DNA from: Dermatophilaceae bacterium
GTDB lineage: Bacteria > Actinomycetota > Actinomycetes > Actinomycetales > Dermatophilaceae
DNA: 32,148 bases
Assembly (NCBI GenBank): GCA_025924375.1
Contig: JAICIN010000005.1
Span: 1 to 32,148 of the forward strand
Direction of reading: 5' to 3'
Within the stretch, counting starts at the first letter, position 1. Every line of letters begins with the position of its first letter. The position numbers and the translations under genes are program-made. Below, one piece after another: positions 17,498-25,879 of the stretch. The notes beneath the pieces were generated by a model, which was not told the DNA's origin, ran no database searches, and was given only the letters and a program-made list of their open reading frames with translations.

Positions 17498-18288
17498 GGC
17501 GCGAACCTCACCGGGGCCTCGAAGCGGGCCTGGCGGACGCTGCGGCGCAGGGCCCGCAGGAGGGGCCGGCTCGCCACGAGCGTCAGCGCAGCCGTGAGCA
17601 CCCCGCGGGGCAGGTCCCAGGCGAGGGAGGTGGTCACGTAGAACACGGCGTAGTGCCCGAGGTTGGCGCTCGCGCCGGCACCCGGCACGTAGCCGGCACC
17701 GGCCGGGGCCGATGACCCCATGAAGGGCCAGAACCAGAGGTTCATGACGGCACCATAGAGCAGCCCGCAGACGAGTCCGTAGGCCGCCAGCAGCCAGCGC
17801 TCCGCCCACCCGGCGGCCCTGGGGAGCAGCCCGGCGCCCAGGGCGACCCAGCCGCAGCAGATCATCTGGAACGGCGTCCACGGGCCGATGCCGGCGGTGA
17901 GGAACGCCGACGCCAGGAGCGCGAGCGCACCCAGGAGGAACCCCTTGGCAGCGCCCAGCGCCCGGCCCGCGATGACGAGGAGGAAGAACATCGGCTCGAG
18001 CCCGGCCGTGCCGGCGGACAGGACGCGCAGGGCGCCGCCGGCTGCCGCCAGGACGCCGAGGACGGCGATGGTCTTGGCGTCGATGCCGCCGGAGGAGAGC
18101 TCGGCGAGGAGCACCAGGCACATCAGCGCCATGAGCAGGACGAAGACGAACGATGCGTCGGTGCCGTGCCCGAGCTGGCCCACCTGCGACCCCGGCGCCG
18201 CGAGGAACGGCCAGCCGAACGCCGCCACACCGACGGCGAGGACCAAGGTCATCGAGGCGGCGGTGCGCCAGCGGGAACGGCCGCTCAT
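17494..18288 (-). CDS. ECF transporter S component (probable cobalamin/cobinamide specificity, CbrT-like)
   Basis: Polytopic protein (TIAVLGVLAAAGGALRVLS..., PMFFLLVIAGRALGAAKGFLLGALALLASAFLTAGIGPWTPFQMICCGWVALGAGLLP) typical of ECF S units; riboswitch/cob context. Confidence 0.85.
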   Translation of the reverse strand: MSGRSRWRTAASMTLVLAVGVAAFGWPFLAAPGSQVGQLGHGTDASFVFVLLMALMCLVLLAELSSGGIDAKTIAVLGVLAAAGGALRVLSAGTAGLEPMFFLLVIAGRALGAAKGFLLGALALLASAFLTAGIGPWTPFQMICCGWVALGAGLLPRAAGWAERWLLAAYGLVCGLLYGAVMNLWFWPFMGSSAPAGAGYVPGAGASANLGHYAVFYVTTSLAWDLPRGVLTAALTLVASRPLLRALRRSVRQARFEAPVRFAP

Positions 18289-20048
18289 GAGGCCTCGCCG
18301 AGGGCGGCGACGACGTCCTTGACGGTGAGGTAGGCCAGCGGGTGGAGGATCTTGGCGACCTGCGGGGCGAACGCCGGGGAGCCGGAGAGCACCGACGGGG
18401 CGGGGCCGTCGGCGACGACCTCGCCCTCGGCCAGGACCACGACGCGGGTGGCGACCTCGGCGGCGAGCTCGACGTCATGGGTCGCGACGACGACCGCGTG
18501 GCCGGCGTCCGCGAGACGGCGCAGCAGCTGCAGGAGCCGGCGCTTCGCGGCGTAGTCCAGGCCCCGGGTCGGCTCGTCGAGGAGGACCGCCTCAGGGGCC
18601 GAGGCGAGGACGACGGCCAGGGCCAGCGAGACACGCTGGCCCTCGGAGAGCTCGCGGGGGTGCTGCTCGGGGGGGATGCCGGGCGCGATGCGCTCGAGGA
18701 CCGCCGCCGTGGAGCCGTGCGGGACGCCGAAGTCGTGGTCGGCAGCCGCGCACTCCTGCGCGACCGAGTCGGCGTAGAGGAGGAGGGACGGGTCCTGGGG
18801 GACCAGGCCGGCGTGCCGCACCACCTGCGCCGGCTTGGCGCGGGTGGGATCGAGGCCGCCGACCCGGATGGTGCCCGCTGCCGGCTTGGTCTGGCCGACG
18901 AGGCTGGCCAGGAGCGTGGACTTGCCGGCACCGTTGCGACCCATGAGCGCGACGACCTCCCCGGGGCCGACCGACAGGCTGACGCCCCGCAGCGCGACCA
19001 CGCCACCACGGCGCACGGCGAGCCGGTCGGTCTGCACGACCGGACCGCGGGGCGAGTCGGTGGCAGCGACGGCCGCAGGCGCGACGGCGGTCGCGGCGGT
19101 CGCGTCGGTCGGGAGCGCGACGCGGGACGCGTCGGTCGGGAGCGTGCTCGCGGTCCCCTCCGTGGGGAGCCCGCCGGCGGCGGACCCGGCACCGGGCACG
19201 GCGGCTCCGCTCGCGTTGGCGAGGGACTGGCGCAGGTCATGCGCCCGCCGGCGCGCGTCCCGCACGGAAAGCGGCAGCGGAGTCCAGCCCAGGGCGCGGC
19301 CGAGGCCGATGACGGGCGGGAAGATGGAGGAGCTGAGCATCGCCTCCGCCGGGTCCAGCAGACCGGAGACGCTGCCGTCGCCGACGAGGACGACGCGGTC
19401 GGCGTGGTGGATGACCCGCTCGAGCCGGTGCTCGGCGACGACGACGGTGATCCCGAGGTCGTGGACGAGCCGGTTCAGGGCCGCGAGGACGTCCTCCGCG
19501 GCGACCGGGTCGAGCGCGGAGGTCGGCTCGTCGAGGACGAGGATCCGTGGGCCGGCGGCCAGCACGGCACCGATCGCGACCCGCTGCTGCTGGCCGCCCG
19601 AGAGCTCCCGCAACGCGCGAGCGCGCACGTCGGCAAGGCCCAGCACGTCGAGGGTCTCCTCGACACGGCGTCGCATGGCGAGTGCGTCGACGCCTAGCGC
19701 CTCCATGCCGTAGGCGATCTCGTCCTCGACGGTGTCGGTGACGAACGAGGACACCGGGTCCTGGACGACGAAGCCCACGACGTCGGCGAGGTCGCGCGGC
19801 CGGTGGGAGCGGGTGTCACGTCCGGCGACGGTCACCCGTCCGTGCAGGGTGCCGCCGGAGAAGTGCGGCACCAGGCCGTTGACGCAGCGCAGCAGCGTCG
19901 ACTTGCCGGACCCGGTCGGACCGACCACGAGGACGAGCTCGCCCTCGGGGACCTCGAAGGTCGCACCCGAGAAGACCAACCGCTCCGGGCCACGCCCGGC
20001 GCCCGCGTCCGTGTCGTAGGAGACGGCGACGTCCTCGAAGCGGATCAC
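18285..20048 (-). CDS. ECF transporter ATPase with two fused ABC domains
   Basis: Two Walker A (GPTGSGKST, GRNGAGKST), two signatures (LSGGQQQR, LSEGQRVS), two Walker B (ILVLDEPTSALDP, AVLLDEPTRGLD); GTG start 20048. Confidence 0.93.
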   Translation of the reverse strand: MIRFEDVAVSYDTDAGAGRGPERLVFSGATFEVPEGELVLVVGPTGSGKSTLLRCVNGLVPHFSGGTLHGRVTVAGRDTRSHRPRDLADVVGFVVQDPVSSFVTDTVEDEIAYGMEALGVDALAMRRRVEETLDVLGLADVRARALRELSGGQQQRVAIGAVLAAGPRILVLDEPTSALDPVAAEDVLAALNRLVHDLGITVVVAEHRLERVIHHADRVVLVGDGSVSGLLDPAEAMLSSSIFPPVIGLGRALGWTPLPLSVRDARRRAHDLRQSLANASGAAVPGAGSAAGGLPTEGTASTLPTDASRVALPTDATAATAVAPAAVAATDSPRGPVVQTDRLAVRRGGVVALRGVSLSVGPGEVVALMGRNGAGKSTLLASLVGQTKPAAGTIRVGGLDPTRAKPAQVVRHAGLVPQDPSLLLYADSVAQECAAADHDFGVPHGSTAAVLERIAPGIPPEQHPRELSEGQRVSLALAVVLASAPEAVLLDEPTRGLDYAAKRRLLQLLRRLADAGHAVVVATHDVELAAEVATRVVVLAEGEVVADGPAPSVLSGSPAFAPQVAKILHPLAYLTVKDVVAALGEAS

Positions 20049-21160
20049 GAGGCCCTCTCCCGAGCCAGCGCCAGGGCGGGGGGGACGGGCGCGAGGGGAG
20101 CCGCCAGCGCCGCCACCGCGATGGCGGCGACGAGGGCGAGTGGCACGGACGGCAGTGTCGCAGGGACCTGCTGTGGGACGACGCCGGGCCAGCCGCTGGC
20201 GGCGGCGACCGCCAACACGACGCCGGGGACGAGGCCCGCTGCGGAGACCAGCCACTCCGCGCCCTGCCACGGGTCGCGGCGATATCGCGTCCGCGGGTCG
20301 CGGCGGGCGCCGACGACCAGGGCCGCCGCCGCGCACAGGCTGCCTGCGGCGAGCATGGGCGCGCCCAGGAGGAGCGGGGCCGTGCCGTCCAGCACTCCGT
20401 AGAGGCCTGTGACCACGCCGAAGAGCCCGAGCAGCGTGAGCGCCCCCGCCAGGGCCGCCGAGGAGCGGGTGCGGCGGACGGCCCGGCCGTAGCCCCGGGA
20501 CTCCATCGAGGCGGCGAGGTGCAGGGAGCGCTCGAGCGCGCCCACGAGGACCGGCACGGCGAGGCGGCCGATCTCCGCCAGCCCGCGTCCACTGTGGCCG
20601 CGCAGCCGGCGGGCGGCTCGCACGCGAAGGGCGTCGTCGACGAGCTGGGGCGCGAAGGTCAGCGCGACGACGACCGCCGTGCCGACCTCGTAGAGGGTGG
20701 CGGGCACGTAGCGCAACAGCCGACGGGGGCTGGCCAGCGCGTTGGTGGCCCCGAGGCAGGCGAGCATGGCGGCCAGGCGCAGCCCCTCGTACGCCGCCGC
20801 GAGGACCCCCTCCAGGGTCACCGCACCGCCGAGCCGGACGCCACTGGTCCACTGCGGCAAGGGGATCTCGGGGAGCCTGAAGAGCACCACGCGTCCGGTG
20901 ACCCCGCCGCCGAGGAGCGCCACCATGACGACCCGGAGCCCGATGGCGAACAGGCCCACGACGAGGAAGGGGAGGAAGGCGTTGGGGACGCCCTTCTCCC
21001 GTCGCTCGAGGACGACCCAGCCGGCCACGGCGACCACGAGGACGAGCAGGAAGGGGTTGGTCGTGCGCGAGGCGGCAACCGCCAGGCCGGCGCCCCACAC
21101 CCACCAGGCCGCAGGGTGGAGCAGGCGGGGGAGCGGGGCCGGGTGCGGCAGACGGCGCAT
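20045..21160 (-). CDS. ECF transporter T component (transmembrane)
   Basis: CbiQ-like protein with MESRGYGR coupling motif (HLAASMESRGYGRAVRR) and ALRVRAARRLRG; start uncertain. Confidence 0.88.
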   Translation of the reverse strand: MRRLPHPAPLPRLLHPAAWWVWGAGLAVAASRTTNPFLLVLVVAVAGWVVLERREKGVPNAFLPFLVVGLFAIGLRVVMVALLGGGVTGRVVLFRLPEIPLPQWTSGVRLGGAVTLEGVLAAAYEGLRLAAMLACLGATNALASPRRLLRYVPATLYEVGTAVVVALTFAPQLVDDALRVRAARRLRGHSGRGLAEIGRLAVPVLVGALERSLHLAASMESRGYGRAVRRTRSSAALAGALTLLGLFGVVTGLYGVLDGTAPLLLGAPMLAAGSLCAAAALVVGARRDPRTRYRRDPWQGAEWLVSAAGLVPGVVLAVAAASGWPGVVPQQVPATLPSVPLALVAAIAVAALAAPLAPVPPALALARERAS

Positions 21161-21210
21161 CGCGGCTCGGCGCGCGAGCCGCGAGGGCGAGGGTGCGGCC
21201 GGAGCGCTCG

Positions 21211-21996
21211 TCAGTGCTCCCCTCGGCGGCGAACGGCGGTGACCACGAGGGCGGCCGCGATGAGGACGACGAGGGCGATCCCGGCATACGTCCACGGGCT
21301 CGGGCCCGAGCTGCTCCGGTCGGCAGCGGCCGCAGCGGCAGCGGCCTGCGTGGCGGTGGCGGACCGGGCGAGGGTGACCGGGGTGTCGGGCGCCTTGGCG
21401 GCCGCGCTGACGTCCTTGACCTCGCCACCGCACCCGGTGGCCGGCTCACCGTCGATGCCGCAGACCAGGCCGCTCTGGGCCCGGACGGTCGCGACGGCGG
21501 CAAGGACCTCGGCACCGGTTGCCGCGGTGTCCACGGAGGCGCACCTGGCCACCGGGGCCGGCGGGGCGCTGCCGTCCTCGGTGTCCGCAGGACGCCCGTA
21601 GTCGATGACGACGGCGACCCGCTTCTTGCCGGACACGGCCTTGGTCGGGCCGCAGACCTGGTCGAAGGAGGTGCTCACCCGCGGCAGCCTCGTGCTCCCC
21701 TCGGTGCCGATCGCGAAACGCCAGCCCTCCACGGCGCCGTCGGCCGGCTTGGTCTGGTCGGGGCCCTTCGTGGCGAACGCCCAGGCGCCGTTCTGCAGCT
21801 GGTAGTAGCCCCAGTAGCGGTAGGTCGCCGCGCTCGCCGAGCCGGCGGGGGCCACGAGGGCCACCATGAGGGCGGCGGCGACGGTGAGGGCGGCCAGGAC
21901 CGGGCGCAGGGTGCTGCGGCAGCGCACGCTGGTGGCGGCCGGCTGGGTCGTGCGGCCACGCACGGTGGTGGGGGACGGCAGGGTGGTGCGAGACAT
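21211..21996 (-). CDS. SCO2322 family protein, secreted and membrane-anchored
   Basis: Signal-peptide-like N terminus, YRYWGYYQLQNGAWAFATKGPDQTKPADGAVEGWRFAIG core, Ala-rich stalk, C-terminal TM helix plus RRRGEH; ATG 21996 with GAGGAGG SD. Confidence 0.85.
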   Translation of the reverse strand: MSRTTLPSPTTVRGRTTQPAATSVRCRSTLRPVLAALTVAAALMVALVAPAGSASAATYRYWGYYQLQNGAWAFATKGPDQTKPADGAVEGWRFAIGTEGSTRLPRVSTSFDQVCGPTKAVSGKKRVAVVIDYGRPADTEDGSAPPAPVARCASVDTAATGAEVLAAVATVRAQSGLVCGIDGEPATGCGGEVKDVSAAAKAPDTPVTLARSATATQAAAAAAAADRSSSGPSPWTYAGIALVVLIAAALVVTAVRRRGEH

Positions 21997-22084
21997 GTGT
22001 TCCTCCTCGCGACCGGCGAGGAGACGCGGCCGGGGAGCCCGGCACTCGTCCCTGACTCCGGTCCGCATTCCACGACGGACGAAT

Positions 22085-22225
22085 GGATGGAGTCGAGGCC
22101 CTGGGAAGGTGCTCCGGCTTGCTGCCCGTCGGGTGACGGGCGGCCTACGGTTGCGGGACAGCGCCGGACTTGGACCGGCTTCCCCTGCAGAGGGCGGGTT
22201 CGACCGCTGAACCGTCCCACCGCGC
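22085..22225 (-). promoter_or_regulatory. Cobalamin riboswitch controlling the ECF/cobU/cobS operon
   Basis: Minus-strand CUGCAGGGGAAGCCGGUCCAAGUCCGGCGCUGUCCCGCAACCGUAGGCCG...GCAAGCCGGAGCACCUUCC: B12-box GCUGUCCCGCAACYGUA and terminal GCCGGAGCACCU element, ~90 nt upstream of the first gene. Confidence 0.88.
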
Positions 22226-22293
22226 CGACCGCCATGTCAAAGTGACCTGCCCCACGGGTCGGCCACGACGCGGCCGACGGTGCGGCCGAGCCT

Positions 22294-22329
22294 CCCGAGG
22301 CTGCCGAGGCTCCCGAGGCTGCCGAGGCG
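22294..22329. repeat. Four tandem 9-bp units SCCGAGGCT
   Basis: CCCGAGGCT GCCGAGGCT CCCGAGGCT GCCGAGGCG between the riboswitch and cobT. Confidence 0.7.
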
Positions 22330-22407
22330 CCACGGCCTGCCCCCTTCCTCGACGGGGCCCTCGCCGGCGTGCCCTATCGTGGCGCCCGGTCCCGTGGGAG
22401 GAGAGAG

Positions 22408-23457
22408 ATGTCGCTGCTGCAGCGCACGGTCGATGCCGTGGAGCGTCTGCCCGACGCCGTCATCGAGGAGGCAGACGCCCGGCAGGCGCGGCTGACCAAG
22501 CCGCTCGGCTCCATGGGCATGCTCGAGGACATCGCCTCCCAGCTCTGCGGCATCGCGGGCACCTGCCCCGCGCCGGTCCCGCAGCACCCCGCGATCGCGG
22601 TCTTCGCGGGCGACCACGGCGTCCACGCGCAGCGGGTGACGCCGTGGCCGCAGGAGGTGACCCTCCAGATGGTCGCCTCCATGGCCGCCGGCGGTGCCGT
22701 GGTGAACGCCATCGCCCGTCAGGTGGGTGCCACGGTGACGGTCGTCGACGTCGGGCTCGCGTCCGCCCCCGCGCCGGCTCCGATGCTCCGCGAGCGCAAC
22801 GTCGCTCGCGGCACTGCCGACCTGGCCGAGGGCCCCGCGATGACCCGGGCGCAGGCGGTGGCCGCGCTCGAGGTCGGCATCGACATCGCCCGCGAGCTCG
22901 TCGGCGAGGGGGCGGACCTCCTCGTCACCGGTGACATGGGCATCGCGAACACCACCGCGTCGGCGGCGCTCGTGGCGGCGCTCACCCGCTCCGAGGCGGC
23001 CGAGGTCACCGGGCGGGGCACCGGAATCGACGACGCGATGCTGGCCCGGAAGACCGCGGTCATCGAGAAGGCCCTGTGCCGGCTCGAGCGCTCCGACCCG
23101 CTCGCCGTCCTCTGCGAGGTCGGCGGCCTCGAGCACGCCGCCCTCGCCGGCTTCCTCCTCGGTGGGGCCGCGGAGCGCGTGCCGGTGGTGCTCGACGGCG
23201 TGATCGCGGTGTCGGCCGCCCTCGTCGCGAGTGCGCTCTGCCCGAGGGCCGCGGACTACTGGATCGCGGGCCACGTGTCGGTGGAGCCGGGCGCGCGGGC
23301 GGCCCTCGACCACCTGGGCATCGCGCCCCTGCTCGACCTTGGCCTGCGGCTCGGTGAGGGCTCCGGGGCCGCGCTCGCCGTCCCGCTCGTGCAGTCCGCG
23401 GCCCGCATCCTCGCCGAGGTGGCGACGTTCGACGGCGCCGGCGTGACCAGGGCCTGA
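22408..23457 (+). CDS. cobT: Nicotinate-nucleotide--dimethylbenzimidazole phosphoribosyltransferase
   Basis: ARLTKPLGSMGMLEDIASQLCGIAG, IAVFAGDHGVHAQRVTPWPQEVT, DMGIANTTASAALVAALT, GTGIDDAMLARK; GGAGGAG SD. Confidence 0.96.
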   Translation: MSLLQRTVDAVERLPDAVIEEADARQARLTKPLGSMGMLEDIASQLCGIAGTCPAPVPQHPAIAVFAGDHGVHAQRVTPWPQEVTLQMVASMAAGGAVVNAIARQVGATVTVVDVGLASAPAPAPMLRERNVARGTADLAEGPAMTRAQAVAALEVGIDIARELVGEGADLLVTGDMGIANTTASAALVAALTRSEAAEVTGRGTGIDDAMLARKTAVIEKALCRLERSDPLAVLCEVGGLEHAALAGFLLGGAAERVPVVLDGVIAVSAALVASALCPRAADYWIAGHVSVEPGARAALDHLGIAPLLDLGLRLGEGSGAALAVPLVQSAARILAEVATFDGAGVTRA

Positions 23458-23588
23458 CCACACGACCGGGGCGCGGCCACAAGAGGCCACAAGAGGAGGC
23501 GTTGACCGCAAAGTGAGCAGCGGCGTGAACGGCCGGCCCGCACGCCGACCGCTCCCAGGCCGGAGCAGCGACGTCCTACAGTGGCGCC

Positions 23589-23804
23589 ATGACCGATGCC
23601 TGGACGTGGACCTGCCTCGACGGCGACGGCAACCCCCTCACCGGCGAGGACCGGTCGCCCGGCGAGTTCCCGTCGCAGTCCGACGCGGAGAGCTGGTTCG
23701 GTGAGGCGTGGCACGACCTCGCCGATGCCGGCGTCGACGCCGTGGTGCTGCTCCGCAACGGCGAGAAGGTCTACGGGCCCATGAGCCTCCGGGCTGCCGA
23801 GTGA
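23589..23804 (+). CDS. Small conserved hypothetical protein
   Basis: MTDAWTWTCLDGDGNPLTGEDRSPGEFPSQSDAESWFGEAWHDLADAGVDAVVLLRNGEKVYGPMSLRAAE; TACAGT-N6-ATG; overlaps the next start by 4 bp. Confidence 0.8.
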   Translation: MTDAWTWTCLDGDGNPLTGEDRSPGEFPSQSDAESWFGEAWHDLADAGVDAVVLLRNGEKVYGPMSLRAAE

Positions 23805-25159
23805 CCGACGAGCACGCCCGGCTGACGCCCGACGTCGCCCGCCGGCTCGACCACGCCCTCGCGTCGGCGCAGCGTGACTGGGGCGCCCCCGCCGTCTCCG
23901 CAGGGGTGGTCCGCGACGGTTCGCTGGCGTGGTCGGGCCACCGCGGGCTGGCGGTGCTGGAGCCCGCCCGCGCCGCGGACGACCGCACCGCCTTCATGAT
24001 CGGCTCGGTGACCAAGACCTTCACGGCGGTCCTCGTCATGCAGCTGCGCGACGAGGGTCGGCTGGCCCTGACCGACCGCCTCTCCCGGTGGCTGCCCGAG
24101 AGCCGGCACAGCACCCTCACCCTGCGCGACCTGCTCGCCCACGCGAGCGGCCTGCAGCGCGAGCCCGTCGGCCGGATCTGGGAGTCGCTCGAGGCGCCCG
24201 ACATGGAGGCGCTCCTCGCCGGTCTGGAGCAGGCCGAGGCGGTCCTGGAGCCGCAGACCGCGTGGCACTACTCCAACCTTGCCTACGGCCTGCTCGGCCG
24301 GGTCGTCGAGGTGGAGACCGGCCAGGGATGGCAGGAGGCGGTCACGGCCCGCATCCTCGAGCCGCTCGGGATGCGGGGCACCTCCCTCGACCCGGACCCC
24401 GCACGCGCCGCCACGGGCTACTTCGTCCATCCCTACGCGCGCACGGCCGTCGCGGAGCCGCGGTTCCGGCTCGGTGCCACCGCGCCCCTCGGTGGGCTGT
24501 GGAGCTCGGTCGCCGACATGGCGCGCTACGCCGCCTTCCTCGCCCGACCGGACGAGGCCGTCCTGAGCCCCACGACCCTCGACGAGATGTGCCGGACGGT
24601 GATCATGCGCGACGATGCGTGGCAGTCCGGGCACGGGCTCGGCCTCATGGTCCTGCGCCACGGCGAGCGCACGGTCGTCGGCCACAGCGGCGGCATGCCG
24701 GGTTTCGTCACCGGCCTCCAGGTCGACCGTCGCAGCGGCGCCGGCGCAGTGGTCTTCGCGACGTCGACCTCGGGCTCGGACCCCATGGCCCTCGCCTGGG
24801 AGCTCCTCGAGACGGTCGTCGAGGGCGACCCGGCGGTGGGGGAGGCGTGGGTGCCCGAGGCCGCGCCACCGTCCCACGTGGCCGAGCTGCTCGGGCCGTG
24901 GTGGATGGAGGGCAGCGAGGTCGTCTTCGAGGTCCGCGAGGGCGAGCTGTGGTCGCGTTTCGCGGGACGTACGACCGCGGACGCCCGGTGGGAGCGCCTC
25001 GACGCCGACACCTGGCGCAGCGCCGAGGGCTACGAGCAGGGGGAGCGGCTCGAGGTCGAGCGTGACGCCGCCGGCCTGCCGGAGCGGCTCTACCTCGCGA
25101 CCTACGCCGTCACCCGCGACCCGCGCGGGTTCGGCCAGCTGCTCCGCGAGGAGCGGTAG
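23801..25159 (+). CDS. Serine hydrolase / beta-lactamase-family (class C-like) protein
   Basis: FMIGSVTKTFTAVLVMQLRDEGRLALTDRLSRWLP (SxxK), WHYSNLAYGLLG (YxN), VVGHSGGMPGF. Confidence 0.92.
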   Translation: MTDEHARLTPDVARRLDHALASAQRDWGAPAVSAGVVRDGSLAWSGHRGLAVLEPARAADDRTAFMIGSVTKTFTAVLVMQLRDEGRLALTDRLSRWLPESRHSTLTLRDLLAHASGLQREPVGRIWESLEAPDMEALLAGLEQAEAVLEPQTAWHYSNLAYGLLGRVVEVETGQGWQEAVTARILEPLGMRGTSLDPDPARAATGYFVHPYARTAVAEPRFRLGATAPLGGLWSSVADMARYAAFLARPDEAVLSPTTLDEMCRTVIMRDDAWQSGHGLGLMVLRHGERTVVGHSGGMPGFVTGLQVDRRSGAGAVVFATSTSGSDPMALAWELLETVVEGDPAVGEAWVPEAAPPSHVAELLGPWWMEGSEVVFEVREGELWSRFAGRTTADARWERLDADTWRSAEGYEQGERLEVERDAAGLPERLYLATYAVTRDPRGFGQLLREER

Positions 25160-25161
25160 TC

Positions 25162-25180
25162 CCCAGCCGGGAGGGCTGGG
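25162..25180. terminator. Small hairpin between convergent genes, possible bidirectional terminator
   Basis: CCCAGCC-GGGAG-GGCTGGG after the beta-lactamase stop; a third CCCAGCC follows. Confidence 0.45.
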
Positions 25181-25213
25181 TCAGGGGAGCCCAGCCGGTA
25201 GGTTCCGCGCCGC

Positions 25214-25801
25214 TCAGGCGGGGTAGTTGCCGCGCTTCACCTGGGGGCGGGGCATCCGGGAGCGGCGCATCTGGAAGGCGCGCATCACGGCATACATCGC
25301 CGACCCCCCGGGGATCTGCGCCTCACCGAACTTGCCCGCGAGCTTGCGGCGCAGCGAGCGCCACATGAGGAACGCGTCCACCGCCGAGACGACGAGCAGG
25401 CCGTAGACGAGGACGAACACGACCGTGAGGCTCCACGAGGTGCGCACGAACGACAGCGCGAGCACGACGAGCATCGTGGGAAGCATGAACTCGCCCAGGC
25501 TCCAGCGGGCGTCGACGTGGTCACGGATGAAGCGCCGCACCGGGCCCTTGTCGCGCGCCGGGAGGTGGGCCTCGTCGCCGGTCACCATGGCCTGGCGCAT
25601 CGCCAGCTGCGCCTCACGGCGGCGCGCCTTGTCGTCGGTGCGCGCCGCCTTGCGGTCGGTCTGCACCAGCGGGCGGCGGCGGGCGGCCTCCTGGTCGCGG
25701 CGCTTGGGAGTCGGGCGGTTCTTGGCCCCCTCGCGGGCGGCGCGGTCGTCGGCGACCGACTGCGCCTGCTCGTCGTTGAGGGTCCTGTGGCGTCCAAACA
25801 C
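25214..25801 (-). CDS. DUF3043 family membrane protein
   Basis: VFGRHRTLNDEQAQSV...RRFIRDHVDARWSLGEFMLPTMLVVLALSF...; GTG 25801 with TACAGT-N6-GTG. Confidence 0.88.
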   Translation of the reverse strand: MFGRHRTLNDEQAQSVADDRAAREGAKNRPTPKRRDQEAARRRPLVQTDRKAARTDDKARRREAQLAMRQAMVTGDEAHLPARDKGPVRRFIRDHVDARWSLGEFMLPTMLVVLALSFVRTSWSLTVVFVLVYGLLVVSAVDAFLMWRSLRRKLAGKFGEAQIPGGSAMYAVMRAFQMRRSRMPRPQVKRGNYPA

Positions 25802-25879
25802 GCCCCAACTGTATGCCGTGGGGCCGGCGCGCCCGGCACCGCGCCTGCGCGCCCGGGGCGGCCGGTAGGCTCCGCGACC

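Noticed and set aside
18342-19697. 451-aa plus-strand ORF opposite the ECF ATPase
   Set aside because: Shadow ORF of the double ABC domain gene.
16946-21515. Very long minus ORFs 16946..19240 and 18285..21515 as single large proteins
   Set aside because: N-terminal portions are out-of-frame readings of upstream genes; real starts are GTG 17497 (cobU) and GTG 20048 (ATPase) with overlapping stops.
23480-23500. GGCCACAAGA direct repeat downstream of cobT
   Set aside because: Only two 10-bp copies; likely incidental.
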